Assembly: GCA_902523495.1 (NCBI GenBank)
Contig: CABYZU010000001.1
Span: 1 to 64,000 of the forward strand
Direction: 5' to 3'
Source of the DNA: an uncultured Pelagibacteraceae bacterium
Lineage (GTDB): Bacteria > Pseudomonadota > Alphaproteobacteria > Pelagibacterales > Pelagibacteraceae
DNA: 64,000 nucleotides
Positions 11,419 through 21,020 of this stretch are shown one piece after another. The translations under genes were made by a program, and so were the position numbers. How positions within the stretch are numbered: position 1 is the first letter of the stretch; every line of letters begins with the position of its first letter. Under the pieces are notes generated by a model, which saw only the letters and a list, made by a program, of their open reading frames with translations, was not told the origin of the DNA and searched no databases.

Positions 11419-12569
11419 TATTTTTCCTGAATTGCTATTTTGTTGTTGTACCAATTCATGAATAATGAAATTACTATACTTAAAGATAAATATGTAAACA
11501 TTGTAATAGATACTATTTCTATTGCCTTACCTGTTTGCATTAACGCGGTGCCAGCAAAAACTAGAACTAAATCAGGATATGCTATAGCCGCAGCTAATGA
11601 AGAATTTTTAGTGAGATTAAGATATTGGTTTGTTGTAGGTGGTATTATTATTCTTAAAGCTTGGGGCATCACCACTAACTTAAGTACTTGATTTGGTGTT
11701 AAACCAATTGATGCAGCAGCTTCTTTTTGACCTTTACCTATACCTTGAATTCCTGCTCTAACACACTCAGCTATAAAAGTTGCAGTGTATAAAGACAAAG
11801 ATAACGCTAAAGCTATTAACTCAGGAGGTAAGCTTACACCTCCTTCATAAATAAATGATGTAGTTGCTAATTGCTTTAAAACTGGAACCTCAAAAGATAA
11901 TCTTACACCTCCTATCAAAAAACTTATAAGTGGTAAAATGAGAATTAAGCCTATCGATATAAGTAAGACTGGTGTTTGTCTACCTTCAGTTTCCTGCAAT
12001 TTTTTTGCTTGGTATCTAATTACTATTATAGCAATAATTGCAGCCACTATTGAATAAAAGAAAATATTAAAGTTTTGCCAAATAAAAGCAGGTACGTACA
12101 AACCTTTTATTGTTAAAAATGCAATTCCAAACATCGCTTCAGCGTCTTGTGGAAGTGGTAAAGCTCTTAAAGCAGCAAAATACCAAAAAAATATTTGTAA
12201 AAGTAGAGGTATATTTCTAAAAAATTCTACATAAAAGGCAGCAAATTTATTTATTAAATAATTAGGTGAAAGCCTCGCAATTCCAACTATTACACCTAGA
12301 ATAGTTGCAATGAAGATACCAATTACTGAAACAAGAATAGTATTAAGTAAACCAACTAAATATGCTCTAAAATATGAGTGGGATCCGTCATACTCTATAA
12401 GGGAAAATTGAACATCAAAAGAAGATTCTTGTGACAAAAAACCATATCCAAAGTCAATTCCTCTGTTCTCCATATTGACTTGTGCATTATACGTAAAAAA
12501 GCCAAAGACAAGGACAACAGCTATTACTGTCAATAATTGTGGGCCTATATCTTTAAGTTTAAAATTCAC
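11418..12569 (-). CDS. aapQ: Amino-acid ABC transporter permease (AapQ-like)
   Basis: Permease signature ATFIAECVRAGIQGIGKGQKEAAASIGLTPNQVLKLVVMPQALRIIIPP. Confidence 0.9.
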   Translation of the reverse strand: MNFKLKDIGPQLLTVIAVVLVFGFFTYNAQVNMENRGIDFGYGFLSQESSFDVQFSLIEYDGSHSYFRAYLVGLLNTILVSVIGIFIATILGVIVGIARLSPNYLINKFAAFYVEFFRNIPLLLQIFFWYFAALRALPLPQDAEAMFGIAFLTIKGLYVPAFIWQNFNIFFYSIVAAIIAIIVIRYQAKKLQETEGRQTPVLLISIGLILILPLISFLIGGVRLSFEVPVLKQLATTSFIYEGGVSLPPELIALALSLSLYTATFIAECVRAGIQGIGKGQKEAAASIGLTPNQVLKLVVMPQALRIIIPPTTNQYLNLTKNSSLAAAIAYPDLVLVFAGTALMQTGKAIEIVSITMFTYLSLSIVISLFMNWYNNKIAIQEK

Positions 12570-12591
12570 AATTTTGATAATATATGAGTTT

Positions 12592-12629
12592 AAAAAAAAA
12601 GGGCTAGATAAATCTAGCCCTTTTCAATT
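12592..12629 (-). terminator. Intrinsic-terminator-like hairpin between aapJ and aapQ
   Basis: AAAAGGGCTAGAT-AA-ATCTAGCCCTTTT, perfect stem, followed on the minus strand by a run of about 9 T. Confidence 0.85.
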
Positions 12630-12643
12630 ATTTATAACTTAAA

Positions 12644-13684
12644 TTATCTTGATGGTGGAACGTATAAAATACCACCTTTTGTCCATAGTTCATTTGGACC
12701 TCTGTCTGGTAAAATACCAGTGTCAGCTATATTTCTCTTATAACTTTCACCATAATTTCCGACTTGTTTGATAATTCTTAAGTTCCATTCATTATCTAAA
12801 CCGAATGCTGCACCCATTTCACCTTCAGCTCCAACTAGTCTTTTGATAGCTGGGTTATCTGAAGTTTTCATCATGTCAGCATTTGCTGAAGTAATTCCAT
12901 ATTCTTCAGCTTCAATCATTGTATTTAAAGACCATCTTACGATATCTTCCCATACTGAATCACCCTGTCTCACTACAGGACCTAAAGGCTCTTTAGAAAC
13001 AGTTTCAGGTAACACAATGTGTTCATCTGGATTAGACATTTTTGTTCTTTGTGCTGCAAGACCTGATTTATCAGTCGTATATGTATCACATCTACCAGCA
13101 TCATATGCAGCAACTACTTCATCAGCTTTTTCAAAAGCTACTGGTTCATACTTGATTCCTTTTGAGTTAAAAAAGTCTCTCATATTTAACTCAGTTGTTG
13201 TACCAATATTTGTACAAGCTGAGATACCATCTTTGAATTGGCTTGTTGAAGTTATACCAGAACTTTTTCTGACCATGAAACCTTGACCATCGTAGAAGTT
13301 TACTCCAACGAAAGTAAGTCCAATATCAGCATCTCTAGAAAGTGTCCAAGTTGTGTTTCTTGATAAGATATCGATCTCACCAGAAGTTAGAGCTGTAAAT
13401 CTTTCTTTAGCACTTAGTGGTGTAAACTTAACTTTGTTTGCATCACCTAACACTGCAGCAGCTACCGCTCTACATACATCAACATCTATACCAGTCCAAT
13501 TTCCTGCAGCGTCAGCATTAGAAAATCCTGGAAGACCTTGAGATACTCCACATCTTACAAAACCCTTTTTTTGAGTGTTTTTAAGTGTTTTAGATTTTTT
13601 AGCAGCCATAGTCTCAGTTGTAAAAGTGAACAACACAGCTACCATAGCAACTAAAGAAGTTAATTGTTTTAAGTATTTAAACAT
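12644..13684 (-). CDS. aapJ: General L-amino-acid ABC transporter substrate-binding protein
   Basis: Signal peptide, then VRCGVSQGLPGFSNADAAGNWTGIDVDVCRAVAAAVLGD, typical of AapJ/YhdW. Confidence 0.93.
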   Translation of the reverse strand: MFKYLKQLTSLVAMVAVLFTFTTETMAAKKSKTLKNTQKKGFVRCGVSQGLPGFSNADAAGNWTGIDVDVCRAVAAAVLGDANKVKFTPLSAKERFTALTSGEIDILSRNTTWTLSRDADIGLTFVGVNFYDGQGFMVRKSSGITSTSQFKDGISACTNIGTTTELNMRDFFNSKGIKYEPVAFEKADEVVAAYDAGRCDTYTTDKSGLAAQRTKMSNPDEHIVLPETVSKEPLGPVVRQGDSVWEDIVRWSLNTMIEAEEYGITSANADMMKTSDNPAIKRLVGAEGEMGAAFGLDNEWNLRIIKQVGNYGESYKRNIADTGILPDRGPNELWTKGGILYVPPSR

Positions 13685-13838
13685 ATTTCTTCCTCTTGTT
13701 TATTTATTTGTTAACAAATAATTCAAAAATTACTTTTGAATATACGTAATTTAAGCATGTAAGAAATAACTGTTCAAGATAAAATTAATTCAAAACAGTC
13801 ACTATAATAGCACATAGAAACCCATTTTGGTCTCTTAA

Positions 13839-13915
13839 TGGCGCGCCCTGGAGGATTCGAACCTCCGACCCTCGGTTTAGAAAACCGATGCTCTATCCAG
13901 CTGAGCTAAGGGCGC
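13839..13915 (-). tRNA. tRNA-Arg (TCT)
   Basis: Minus strand gcgccct...agggcgc acceptor, anticodon stem/loop tcggt-tttctaa-accga, TpsiC ggttcgaatcc, encoded CCA. Confidence 0.94.
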
Positions 13916-13947
13916 AGCTAACTTAAACATACGTATACAATAATTAT

Positions 13948-15354
13948 CTAATTTTTGAAAAGAAATTTTCTTATTAAAAGTAAAATTGTCAATAACTCAA
14001 TTCTACCAACAATCATAAAGAAAATAAGACAATATTTTGTAAAAAATTCAAGACTGTTAAAATCTAGATTATCTAAACCATAAATTGAGGAATTCACGGT
14101 ATTCATTAAAGTTAAAATAGATAATTTAAATGAACTAATAAAATCCATACCATTTAAACTTAATAATGAGGCTAAAAAAAATAATGATAAAATGAATATT
14201 ATTACAGACAAAAAATATTTGTTAATTTCTTCGAGATTAAAATTAATTTTAGTAAAAATAAGCTTATTCATAAATACGTTTTTTGGTCTACTGAATGATA
14301 AAATTTGATTCAAAGAAAATTTTAAAAGTGAGTAAATTTTAATGAATCTTAAGCCAGAGCTTGTTGAAAAAAAAGAACCTCCTATTATCACCAGTATCAA
14401 ATAAATGAAATTCAAATTAAATTGATCTGAATTGAGAGAAAAACCAATATTCGATATACTGCTGGTGATAGCTAATAGATTGTACGAAAAGTTATAATTA
14501 AAACTAAAAAAAAGAAAAAAAATAGTTGTTACAGCTAATAAATATATTACTAAATGTAAATCTTCATAAAAAAAATTAATATTTTTTTTCTTTGAAAAAA
14601 ATAAATTATAAATAAAAAATAGACTAAAAAAAGATAAAAGCATCAATAAAGACATAACTATTACTTGGGAATTATCTCTTAAAATATTCGATAGATCATT
14701 AACTGGTAAAAATCCACCTGATGAAATTAATGTTAAGGCGAGATTTAAAGAATCAAATGTTCTTATTGAAAAAAAATTTAATATTACAAATATAAATACA
14801 GTTAAAGATGAATATAATATAAAAATTTTTGTTGCTTGTTTTAAGCTTTCTGAACTACTTAATGATGTAAAATTAGTTAAAGTTTTTTTGAAACTTTCGT
14901 CATAAATATCAATTAAATAGATTATAGAGAATAAAAAATATAAACCGCCAATCCACTGAGTCGAAGATCTCCAAATTATAAGGCTCTGGTCTATTAACCT
15001 TATATTTTCAAATATCGTAAATCCTGTTGAAGTAAATCCCGAAATAGACTCAAAATAAGAATTTAAAAATGTTAAATTATATATACTTAAATAAAAAGGT
15101 ATAGATAAGATTAATGGTAACACCAAATATCCTAAAAATATAATCAATATTTTGTCAAATATGCTCGGTCTTTTAATATTTTTACCAAAAATATTAAGCA
15201 CAATAAATATTAGAAATGAGAATATTAATGTATAAAAATAAGTATCTAAATTTAGGTAAAGATTAAAATAATAAGAATAAATAATATTAAAAAAAGAAAA
15301 TATTGAAATAATACCAAAAAAGAAACTAAGATATCTGACTTGTAAACCAAACAT
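13948..15354 (-). CDS. trkH: Trk-type potassium uptake membrane subunit
   Basis: P-loop-like segments (SISGFTSTGFTIFENI, STQWIGGLYFLFS, ISSGGFLPVND) and adjacency to trkA. Confidence 0.85.
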   Translation of the reverse strand: MFGLQVRYLSFFFGIISIFSFFNIIYSYYFNLYLNLDTYFYTLIFSFLIFIVLNIFGKNIKRPSIFDKILIIFLGYLVLPLILSIPFYLSIYNLTFLNSYFESISGFTSTGFTIFENIRLIDQSLIIWRSSTQWIGGLYFLFSIIYLIDIYDESFKKTLTNFTSLSSSESLKQATKIFILYSSLTVFIFVILNFFSIRTFDSLNLALTLISSGGFLPVNDLSNILRDNSQVIVMSLLMLLSFFSLFFIYNLFFSKKKNINFFYEDLHLVIYLLAVTTIFFLFFSFNYNFSYNLLAITSSISNIGFSLNSDQFNLNFIYLILVIIGGSFFSTSSGLRFIKIYSLLKFSLNQILSFSRPKNVFMNKLIFTKINFNLEEINKYFLSVIIFILSLFFLASLLSLNGMDFISSFKLSILTLMNTVNSSIYGLDNLDFNSLEFFTKYCLIFFMIVGRIELLTILLLIRKFLFKN

Positions 15355-15358
15355 TTAA

Positions 15359-16750
15359 TTAAACAGAGCTTAATCTAAAAAGATTTTCTACAACTGAAAT
15401 AGTATCTTTTTTAACAATCAATATAATTTGGTCATCATTTTGAAAAATAAAATCTGATTTTGGAATAATGACCTTTTTATCTCTTAAAATAGCTCCAATT
15501 CTAATTTCATCTGGTAAATTAGCATCTTTTAATTCTTTGTTAATAAGTTCAGAGGTTTCAATTATCTCAGCTTCAATTACCTCGTACTCACCATCTGATA
15601 TAGTGTAAGCATTTTCTATCGTCCCTTTATGAACATGTTTTAAAATGCTTGATACTGTATTCATTCGAGGATCAATTAAATCGTCAATTTTTAGTGAAGA
15701 CTGTAAAAGAGAATAATTTGGTTTATTCACTAATGCCATTGTTCTTTTGTCATCAACATTTTTTTTATCTTTTGCAAATTTTTCAACAAGAACACTTACC
15801 ATTAAGTTGTCCTCATCATCATTAGTTAGCGCAAGGACTGTTTCGGCTTCATCTAAGTTAGCTTCTAATAAAACCTCTTCATCTAATCCGTCACCATTAA
15901 TTATAATGGTATTATTTAATTCATTCGCTAAATATTCTGCACGTAATTTATTCTTTTCGACAACCTTGACTCTTACACCCTCAAGTGTTTCCTCAATGTT
16001 TTTAGCAAGATTATAACCAATATTACCACCTCCGATTATCAAAATTTTTTTAGATATTTTTTCTGTATGACCAAAAGCCTCCAATGTTTCTCCCATTTGA
16101 GATGAATTTATGATTACATATATTTTATCGTTTTCTTTTACCATATCTGTCTTTTTTGGTATAAAAGATTTATCTTCTCTAGTAATTGCTATAATATTAG
16201 CATCAAGATTTGGAAATTTATTTGTTAACTCATTTAATTTCGAATTTATTAATTTACAATTATCTTTAATTAATATTTCTAAAAGTCTAATTTGATTATC
16301 TGCAAAAGGCACACTATCTAGTGCCCCTGGTGCCTCTAATTTTCTTTGTATAGACCTAGCTATTTCTATTTCTGGAGAAATTATTACATCTATCGGCAAA
16401 TTCTCTTTATTATAAACTCTAGTAAATTTTGGGTTTAAATAATCCTGAGATCTTATTCTCGCAATTTTCTTAGAAATATTAAAGATTGAATAGGCTATTT
16501 GACAAATTAACATGTTAATTTCGTCATTTCTTGTAACAGCAATAATCATGTCAGTTTCATTTGCATTTGCTTTTTCTAAAATTGAGGGAAAAGTGGCTTT
16601 TCCAACTATTGCTTTCACATCTAAGGCATCGTTTATTTTTTGAATATCATCACTGGATTGATCAATAACAGTTACTGAATGACCTTGTTCACTTAATAAT
16701 TTAGCTATAGTAAAACCTACTCTACCGGCACCACAAATTATAATATTCAT
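15359..16750 (-). CDS. trkA: Trk system potassium uptake protein TrkA
   Basis: Duplicated TrkA-N (IIICGAGRVGFTIAKLL; ILIIGGGNIGYNLAKNI) and TrkA-C domains. Confidence 0.94.
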   Translation of the reverse strand: MNIIICGAGRVGFTIAKLLSEQGHSVTVIDQSSDDIQKINDALDVKAIVGKATFPSILEKANANETDMIIAVTRNDEINMLICQIAYSIFNISKKIARIRSQDYLNPKFTRVYNKENLPIDVIISPEIEIARSIQRKLEAPGALDSVPFADNQIRLLEILIKDNCKLINSKLNELTNKFPNLDANIIAITREDKSFIPKKTDMVKENDKIYVIINSSQMGETLEAFGHTEKISKKILIIGGGNIGYNLAKNIEETLEGVRVKVVEKNKLRAEYLANELNNTIIINGDGLDEEVLLEANLDEAETVLALTNDDEDNLMVSVLVEKFAKDKKNVDDKRTMALVNKPNYSLLQSSLKIDDLIDPRMNTVSSILKHVHKGTIENAYTISDGEYEVIEAEIIETSELINKELKDANLPDEIRIGAILRDKKVIIPKSDFIFQNDDQIILIVKKDTISVVENLFRLSSV

Positions 16751-16751
16751 T

Positions 16752-18107
16752 TTAATTAAATTCTTTAATTCCTAATCCTTTAAGCTTTCTATGAAGGGCA
16801 CTTCTTTCCATCCCTACAAAGGTTGCTGTTTTAGATATATTTCCATTAAATTTTTTTAGTTGTGTAGTTAAATACTCCTTTTCAAATTTTTCTCTAGCCT
16901 CTTTTAATGGCACTGAAAGATTGTTTTCATTTACTCTACTTGTATTATTATCACTTTTTAGAGACTCTTTAATTATATTTGAAATTTTTTCTTGAGAATT
17001 AGGCTGTAATATTGCAATTCTCTCTATTAAATTTCTTAATTCTCTGACATTTCCATGCCATTCATGATTTAAAATATAACTATTATTTTCATCAATATCT
17101 AATTTTTTTATATTATAACCCTTAGAAATCTTATTTGAGAAATAATTGATTAAATGTGGAATATCTGAAATTCTTTCGCTTAAAGGTTTAATATTTATTT
17201 CAAATACATTTAATCTGTGAAATAAATCTTCCCGAAAATTTCCTAATTCAATTTCATTTTTAAGATCCTTACTAGAAGAGCAGATTATTCTTACATCAAC
17301 ATTGATATCATTGCTACCATTTACTCTTTTAAATTTTTGATCCGTTAAAACACGTAAAATCTTTGATTGAATTGCCAATGGTATTTCTGATACTTGGTCA
17401 ACTAAGAGAGTACCTTTATTGGCTTTCTCTAAAGCACCATATGAAATTGATCCATCATTCTTTTCTTCGCCAAATAATTCAAGTTCATATTTATCATTGT
17501 CTAATAAGGCTCCATTTATAATTACAAAAGATTGATTTTTTCTTTTTGATTTTTTATGAATCTTTCTCGCAATTAATTCTTTTCCTGATCCTGAAGGTCC
17601 ATTAATAAAAATTCTACTTTCTGTAAGAGAAATCTTTTCAATTTGGTCTCTAATATTTGAAATATTTTTACTCTCACCAATTAAATCGTATGATGAGAAA
17701 AGTTTATTTTCATACTCCTTATTTTGTGTTTTCAAATTTAAATTTTCTACAGCTCTGCTTATGAAATTTAATAATCTTGAACGGTCGAAAGGTTTTTCAA
17801 CAAATTCAAATGCGCCGTGCTTTAAAGAATTTATTGCCATTTCAATATTAGCATGACCAGAAATCATTATTACTGGTACATCGCTATTTTTAGACTTAAT
17901 GTGGGATAATAATTGTATTCCATCGTTATCTCCTTTATCTAGTTTAACGTCAAGGATAGCAACGTCAGGCATTCTTTTATCAATTTCACTGAGTGCTTGA
18001 GTAAAATTTGCCGCTACTCTAGTTTTATAACCAGCATCAATAATAAGCTCATTGAGTATATTCCTTATATCTGAGTTATCGTCGACAATTAAAATTTCTA
18101 TATTCAT
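16752..18107 (-). CDS. ntrX: NtrC-family response regulator, NtrX-like
   Basis: Receiver domain (VDDNSDIR...AILDVKLD...EKPF), AAA+ domain (GPSGSGKELIARKIH), Fis HTH; adjacent to NtrY-like kinase. Confidence 0.9.
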   Translation of the reverse strand: MNIEILIVDDNSDIRNILNELIIDAGYKTRVAANFTQALSEIDKRMPDVAILDVKLDKGDNDGIQLLSHIKSKNSDVPVIMISGHANIEMAINSLKHGAFEFVEKPFDRSRLLNFISRAVENLNLKTQNKEYENKLFSSYDLIGESKNISNIRDQIEKISLTESRIFINGPSGSGKELIARKIHKKSKRKNQSFVIINGALLDNDKYELELFGEEKNDGSISYGALEKANKGTLLVDQVSEIPLAIQSKILRVLTDQKFKRVNGSNDINVDVRIICSSSKDLKNEIELGNFREDLFHRLNVFEINIKPLSERISDIPHLINYFSNKISKGYNIKKLDIDENNSYILNHEWHGNVRELRNLIERIAILQPNSQEKISNIIKESLKSDNNTSRVNENNLSVPLKEAREKFEKEYLTTQLKKFNGNISKTATFVGMERSALHRKLKGLGIKEFN

Positions 18108-18108
18108 T

Positions 18109-19884
18109 CTAAAATGTAATTTTTATTTTTGCCCCATTAGGTATTGAAACAAAGTTTAATTTACCATTATGATCATTAATTATTTTATTAACTATTGAGA
18201 GCCCTAAGCCCGTTCCATTTTTTTTTGTTGTAAAATATGGATTTAGAACATCCTTAACATTATTGGTAAAGTTTCCAAAGCCTATTCCACTGTCATTAAT
18301 TACAATTGAAATGTGGCCATTTTCATCAGAAATTTCAATAGTAATTTTTTTGTCAAAATCGCTTGTGTTTTCAGCTTTTTGTTGAATACTTTCTATTGAA
18401 TTTTTAACTAAATTAAAAATCACTCTATTCATTTGCTCTTTATCACATTCAAAAATGATCGCAGATTTCCTAGAAACAATATTAATATTTATTGATAAAT
18501 CAATTTCAGACAATAGTTTTATGTTATCTTTTATTATCTCAATCAAATTATTCTTTTTAAAAATTGGTTTGGGCATTCTTGCAAAATCTGAAAACTCATT
18601 TAATAAATTACCAATTTGAATTATTTGATTATTAATAATTTTTAGATTTTCTTCAAAATTAATTTTTTCATTACTATCAATTTGGTTAGTGTATTTTTCT
18701 TTTAAACGATCAATAGATAATTGAATTGGCGTAAGTGGATTTTTTATTTCATGAGCGAGCTTTCTAGCAAGACTACCCCAGGCTTCGTGTCTTTCGTTAA
18801 TAATGAGTTTTTCTTGTTGATCTTTTAATCTTAAAATCATTGAATTAAAATTTTTATTCAATTTTTCTAGATCCTTATCGGTTTTTGTTTCAGGAACCTT
18901 TATGTTCAAATCACCTTCTCCAATTGCTGTTGAAGCTAAAATCAAATTATTTATAGATCTAAAAAAACGTGATGAAAATCTTATTGCAATTGTAATAGAA
19001 ATAAAGAGTAATAAAGTTACAATTATTAAATAAATAATTGCAAAAGATATTTTTATCCCAGTGCTTCTTTCTTCAACTGTATAATAAAAATTAATAGCTT
19101 CCTGGGATTCATTTAGATATTTTGATATATCTTTGTCTAAATATTTTACAACATATAAAAATCTATTTTCAAATGCTTGAAGTCTGATTATGGCTGCAGA
19201 AATATTTTCAGGAGCGTTAATAATTTTTAATGGTCTGTCATCATCTAAAACTAATTTTAATGCACTATCTAATGGTGGCATATATTTTCTTAAGTCATCT
19301 ATATTTGTAAATAATAATTTTTTATTTTGATCAATTATGTGGATTTCATCAATATCTCTTATTAGTTTCTGAGTTTTTAGAAATCTTGTATATTCTTTGT
19401 TATTATCGTTAAGAAATTTTGCACTCTTATTTGTGTCAAATGCAATCAGAATAACATCTGACTCAATTTTATTTCTTACTTCCTGAACATAACTTTTGGC
19501 AAGTTCATAAGAATTATTTACTACAGTAGTTACCTTTTTGTCAAAATATTTTTCAAGAGCAAAAGAGAATAAAAAAAGTGAAAAAATCGAAATTAATATT
19601 GAGGGTATTAAAGTAAAAAGAGAAAAATAAGTAATATATCTTTTGTTAGATTTAAGCCCATCTTTATCAATATCAGTCTTAATTGAACTTTTTATCTCGA
19701 GAAAAATAAAAATGAATAATAATAGAAGTAGTATGATGTTAGTTATTAAAAGAAACTGTAAATTATTTTGATTTAATTCAACAAAACTTCTATCTATGAA
19801 TGTTAAAAATGTTAAAAATCCAATAAATAGTGTGATAGTAGATAATATAATAATGAATATATTTTTTTTCAAAAAATTAATCAT
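18109..19884 (-). CDS. ntrY: Sensor histidine kinase, NtrY-like
   Basis: N-terminal TM helices, HAMP region, H-box LAHEIKNPLTPIQLS, HATPase N-box and NGTGLGLSIVNKII. Confidence 0.9.
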   Translation of the reverse strand: MINFLKKNIFIIILSTITLFIGFLTFLTFIDRSFVELNQNNLQFLLITNIILLLLLFIFIFLEIKSSIKTDIDKDGLKSNKRYITYFSLFTLIPSILISIFSLFLFSFALEKYFDKKVTTVVNNSYELAKSYVQEVRNKIESDVILIAFDTNKSAKFLNDNNKEYTRFLKTQKLIRDIDEIHIIDQNKKLLFTNIDDLRKYMPPLDSALKLVLDDDRPLKIINAPENISAAIIRLQAFENRFLYVVKYLDKDISKYLNESQEAINFYYTVEERSTGIKISFAIIYLIIVTLLLFISITIAIRFSSRFFRSINNLILASTAIGEGDLNIKVPETKTDKDLEKLNKNFNSMILRLKDQQEKLIINERHEAWGSLARKLAHEIKNPLTPIQLSIDRLKEKYTNQIDSNEKINFEENLKIINNQIIQIGNLLNEFSDFARMPKPIFKKNNLIEIIKDNIKLLSEIDLSININIVSRKSAIIFECDKEQMNRVIFNLVKNSIESIQQKAENTSDFDKKITIEISDENGHISIVINDSGIGFGNFTNNVKDVLNPYFTTKKNGTGLGLSIVNKIINDHNGKLNFVSIPNGAKIKITF

Positions 19885-19910
19885 AATTTAGAATTATAGT
19901 ATTTAAAAGA

Positions 19911-21020
19911 ATGAACAACTATATTGTAATATTAGCAGCAGGTAAAAGTAAGAGATTTCATAACAAAATTGCTAAAGAATTTTATATTTACAAAAATAAA
20001 GAAATGATAGATCACTCAATAGAAAAATCATTAAATTCAAAGCTTTTTAAAAAGATAATTGTTGTATCAAATAACCCAAATCGTCTTAAGAAAAAAGGAT
20101 ACCCAAAATTAGTTAAGATAATTAAGGGTGGTAAAGAAAGATCAGACTCCTGTTTAAATGCTTTAAAATATATCAAAAAATTTAAACCAAATAATGTGCT
20201 TATTCATGATGCAGCTAGACCAAATTTTTCAATAAATTTGTTGAGAAATTTAGTTAACAAATTGAAGAAAAATAAAGCAGTTATTCCATATATTTTACCA
20301 ACAGACTCGATTAAATATAAATCTCAAGGTCAACTTTTTAACTTAAAAAGAGATAAAACTCTACTAGCACAAACTCCTCAAGCTTTTAAGTTTAAAGATT
20401 TATATAATTTATCATTAAAAAAAGATGAAACTATAACAGATGAGTCAACATTGTTTATTGAAAATGACTATAAAATTTTCTTTATCAAAGGTGAAAATAA
20501 AAATAAAAAGATTACCTATCTTGATGATGTAAAAAAACATAAAACCACATTTGGTATTGGTTTTGATATACACAAATTAAAAAAAAACAAAACTCTATAC
20601 CTTGGTGGAACAAAAATACCTTTCCACTCTGGTTTACAGGGTCATTCCGATGGTGATGTGATTTTACACGCAATAATAGATGCAATTTTAGGTGCCATTC
20701 AAAAAAAAGATATTGGTACATATTTTCCAAGTAACAAAAACCAATATAAAAATATTAGATCCCCAAAAATGCTAAAACCTATTATTGAAAATTTGTATAA
20801 AAATAATTTTTCAATAAATAATTTAGATATAAATCTAATTTGTGAAAGACCTAAAGTTTCAAAATATCGAACTAAAATAGTTAACTCAGTATCAAATTTA
20901 TTAAATTTAGATAAAAAAAGGATTAATCTTAAAGGTAAAACGGTAGAAAAGTTAGGCTTAATAGGTAAGGAAAAAGCTATTGCATGTGAGGTTATAACTT
21001 CAATTACAAACTATGATTAA
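19911..21020 (+). CDS. ispDF: Bifunctional IspD/IspF (MEP cytidylyltransferase / MECDP synthase)
   Basis: N-terminal IspD (ILAAGKSKRF, HDAARP) fused to IspF (GIGFDIHKL, GHSDGDVILHAIIDAILGA). Confidence 0.95.
   Translation: MNNYIVILAAGKSKRFHNKIAKEFYIYKNKEMIDHSIEKSLNSKLFKKIIVVSNNPNRLKKKGYPKLVKIIKGGKERSDSCLNALKYIKKFKPNNVLIHDAARPNFSINLLRNLVNKLKKNKAVIPYILPTDSIKYKSQGQLFNLKRDKTLLAQTPQAFKFKDLYNLSLKKDETITDESTLFIENDYKIFFIKGENKNKKITYLDDVKKHKTTFGIGFDIHKLKKNKTLYLGGTKIPFHSGLQGHSDGDVILHAIIDAILGAIQKKDIGTYFPSNKNQYKNIRSPKMLKPIIENLYKNNFSINNLDINLICERPKVSKYRTKIVNSVSNLLNLDKKRINLKGKTVEKLGLIGKEKAIACEVITSITNYD

Noticed and set aside
12768-13286. 172-aa plus-strand ORF opposite aapJ
   Set aside because: Antisense to a conserved SBP gene; Ser/Pro-rich shadow ORF due to codon usage, no recognisable domain.
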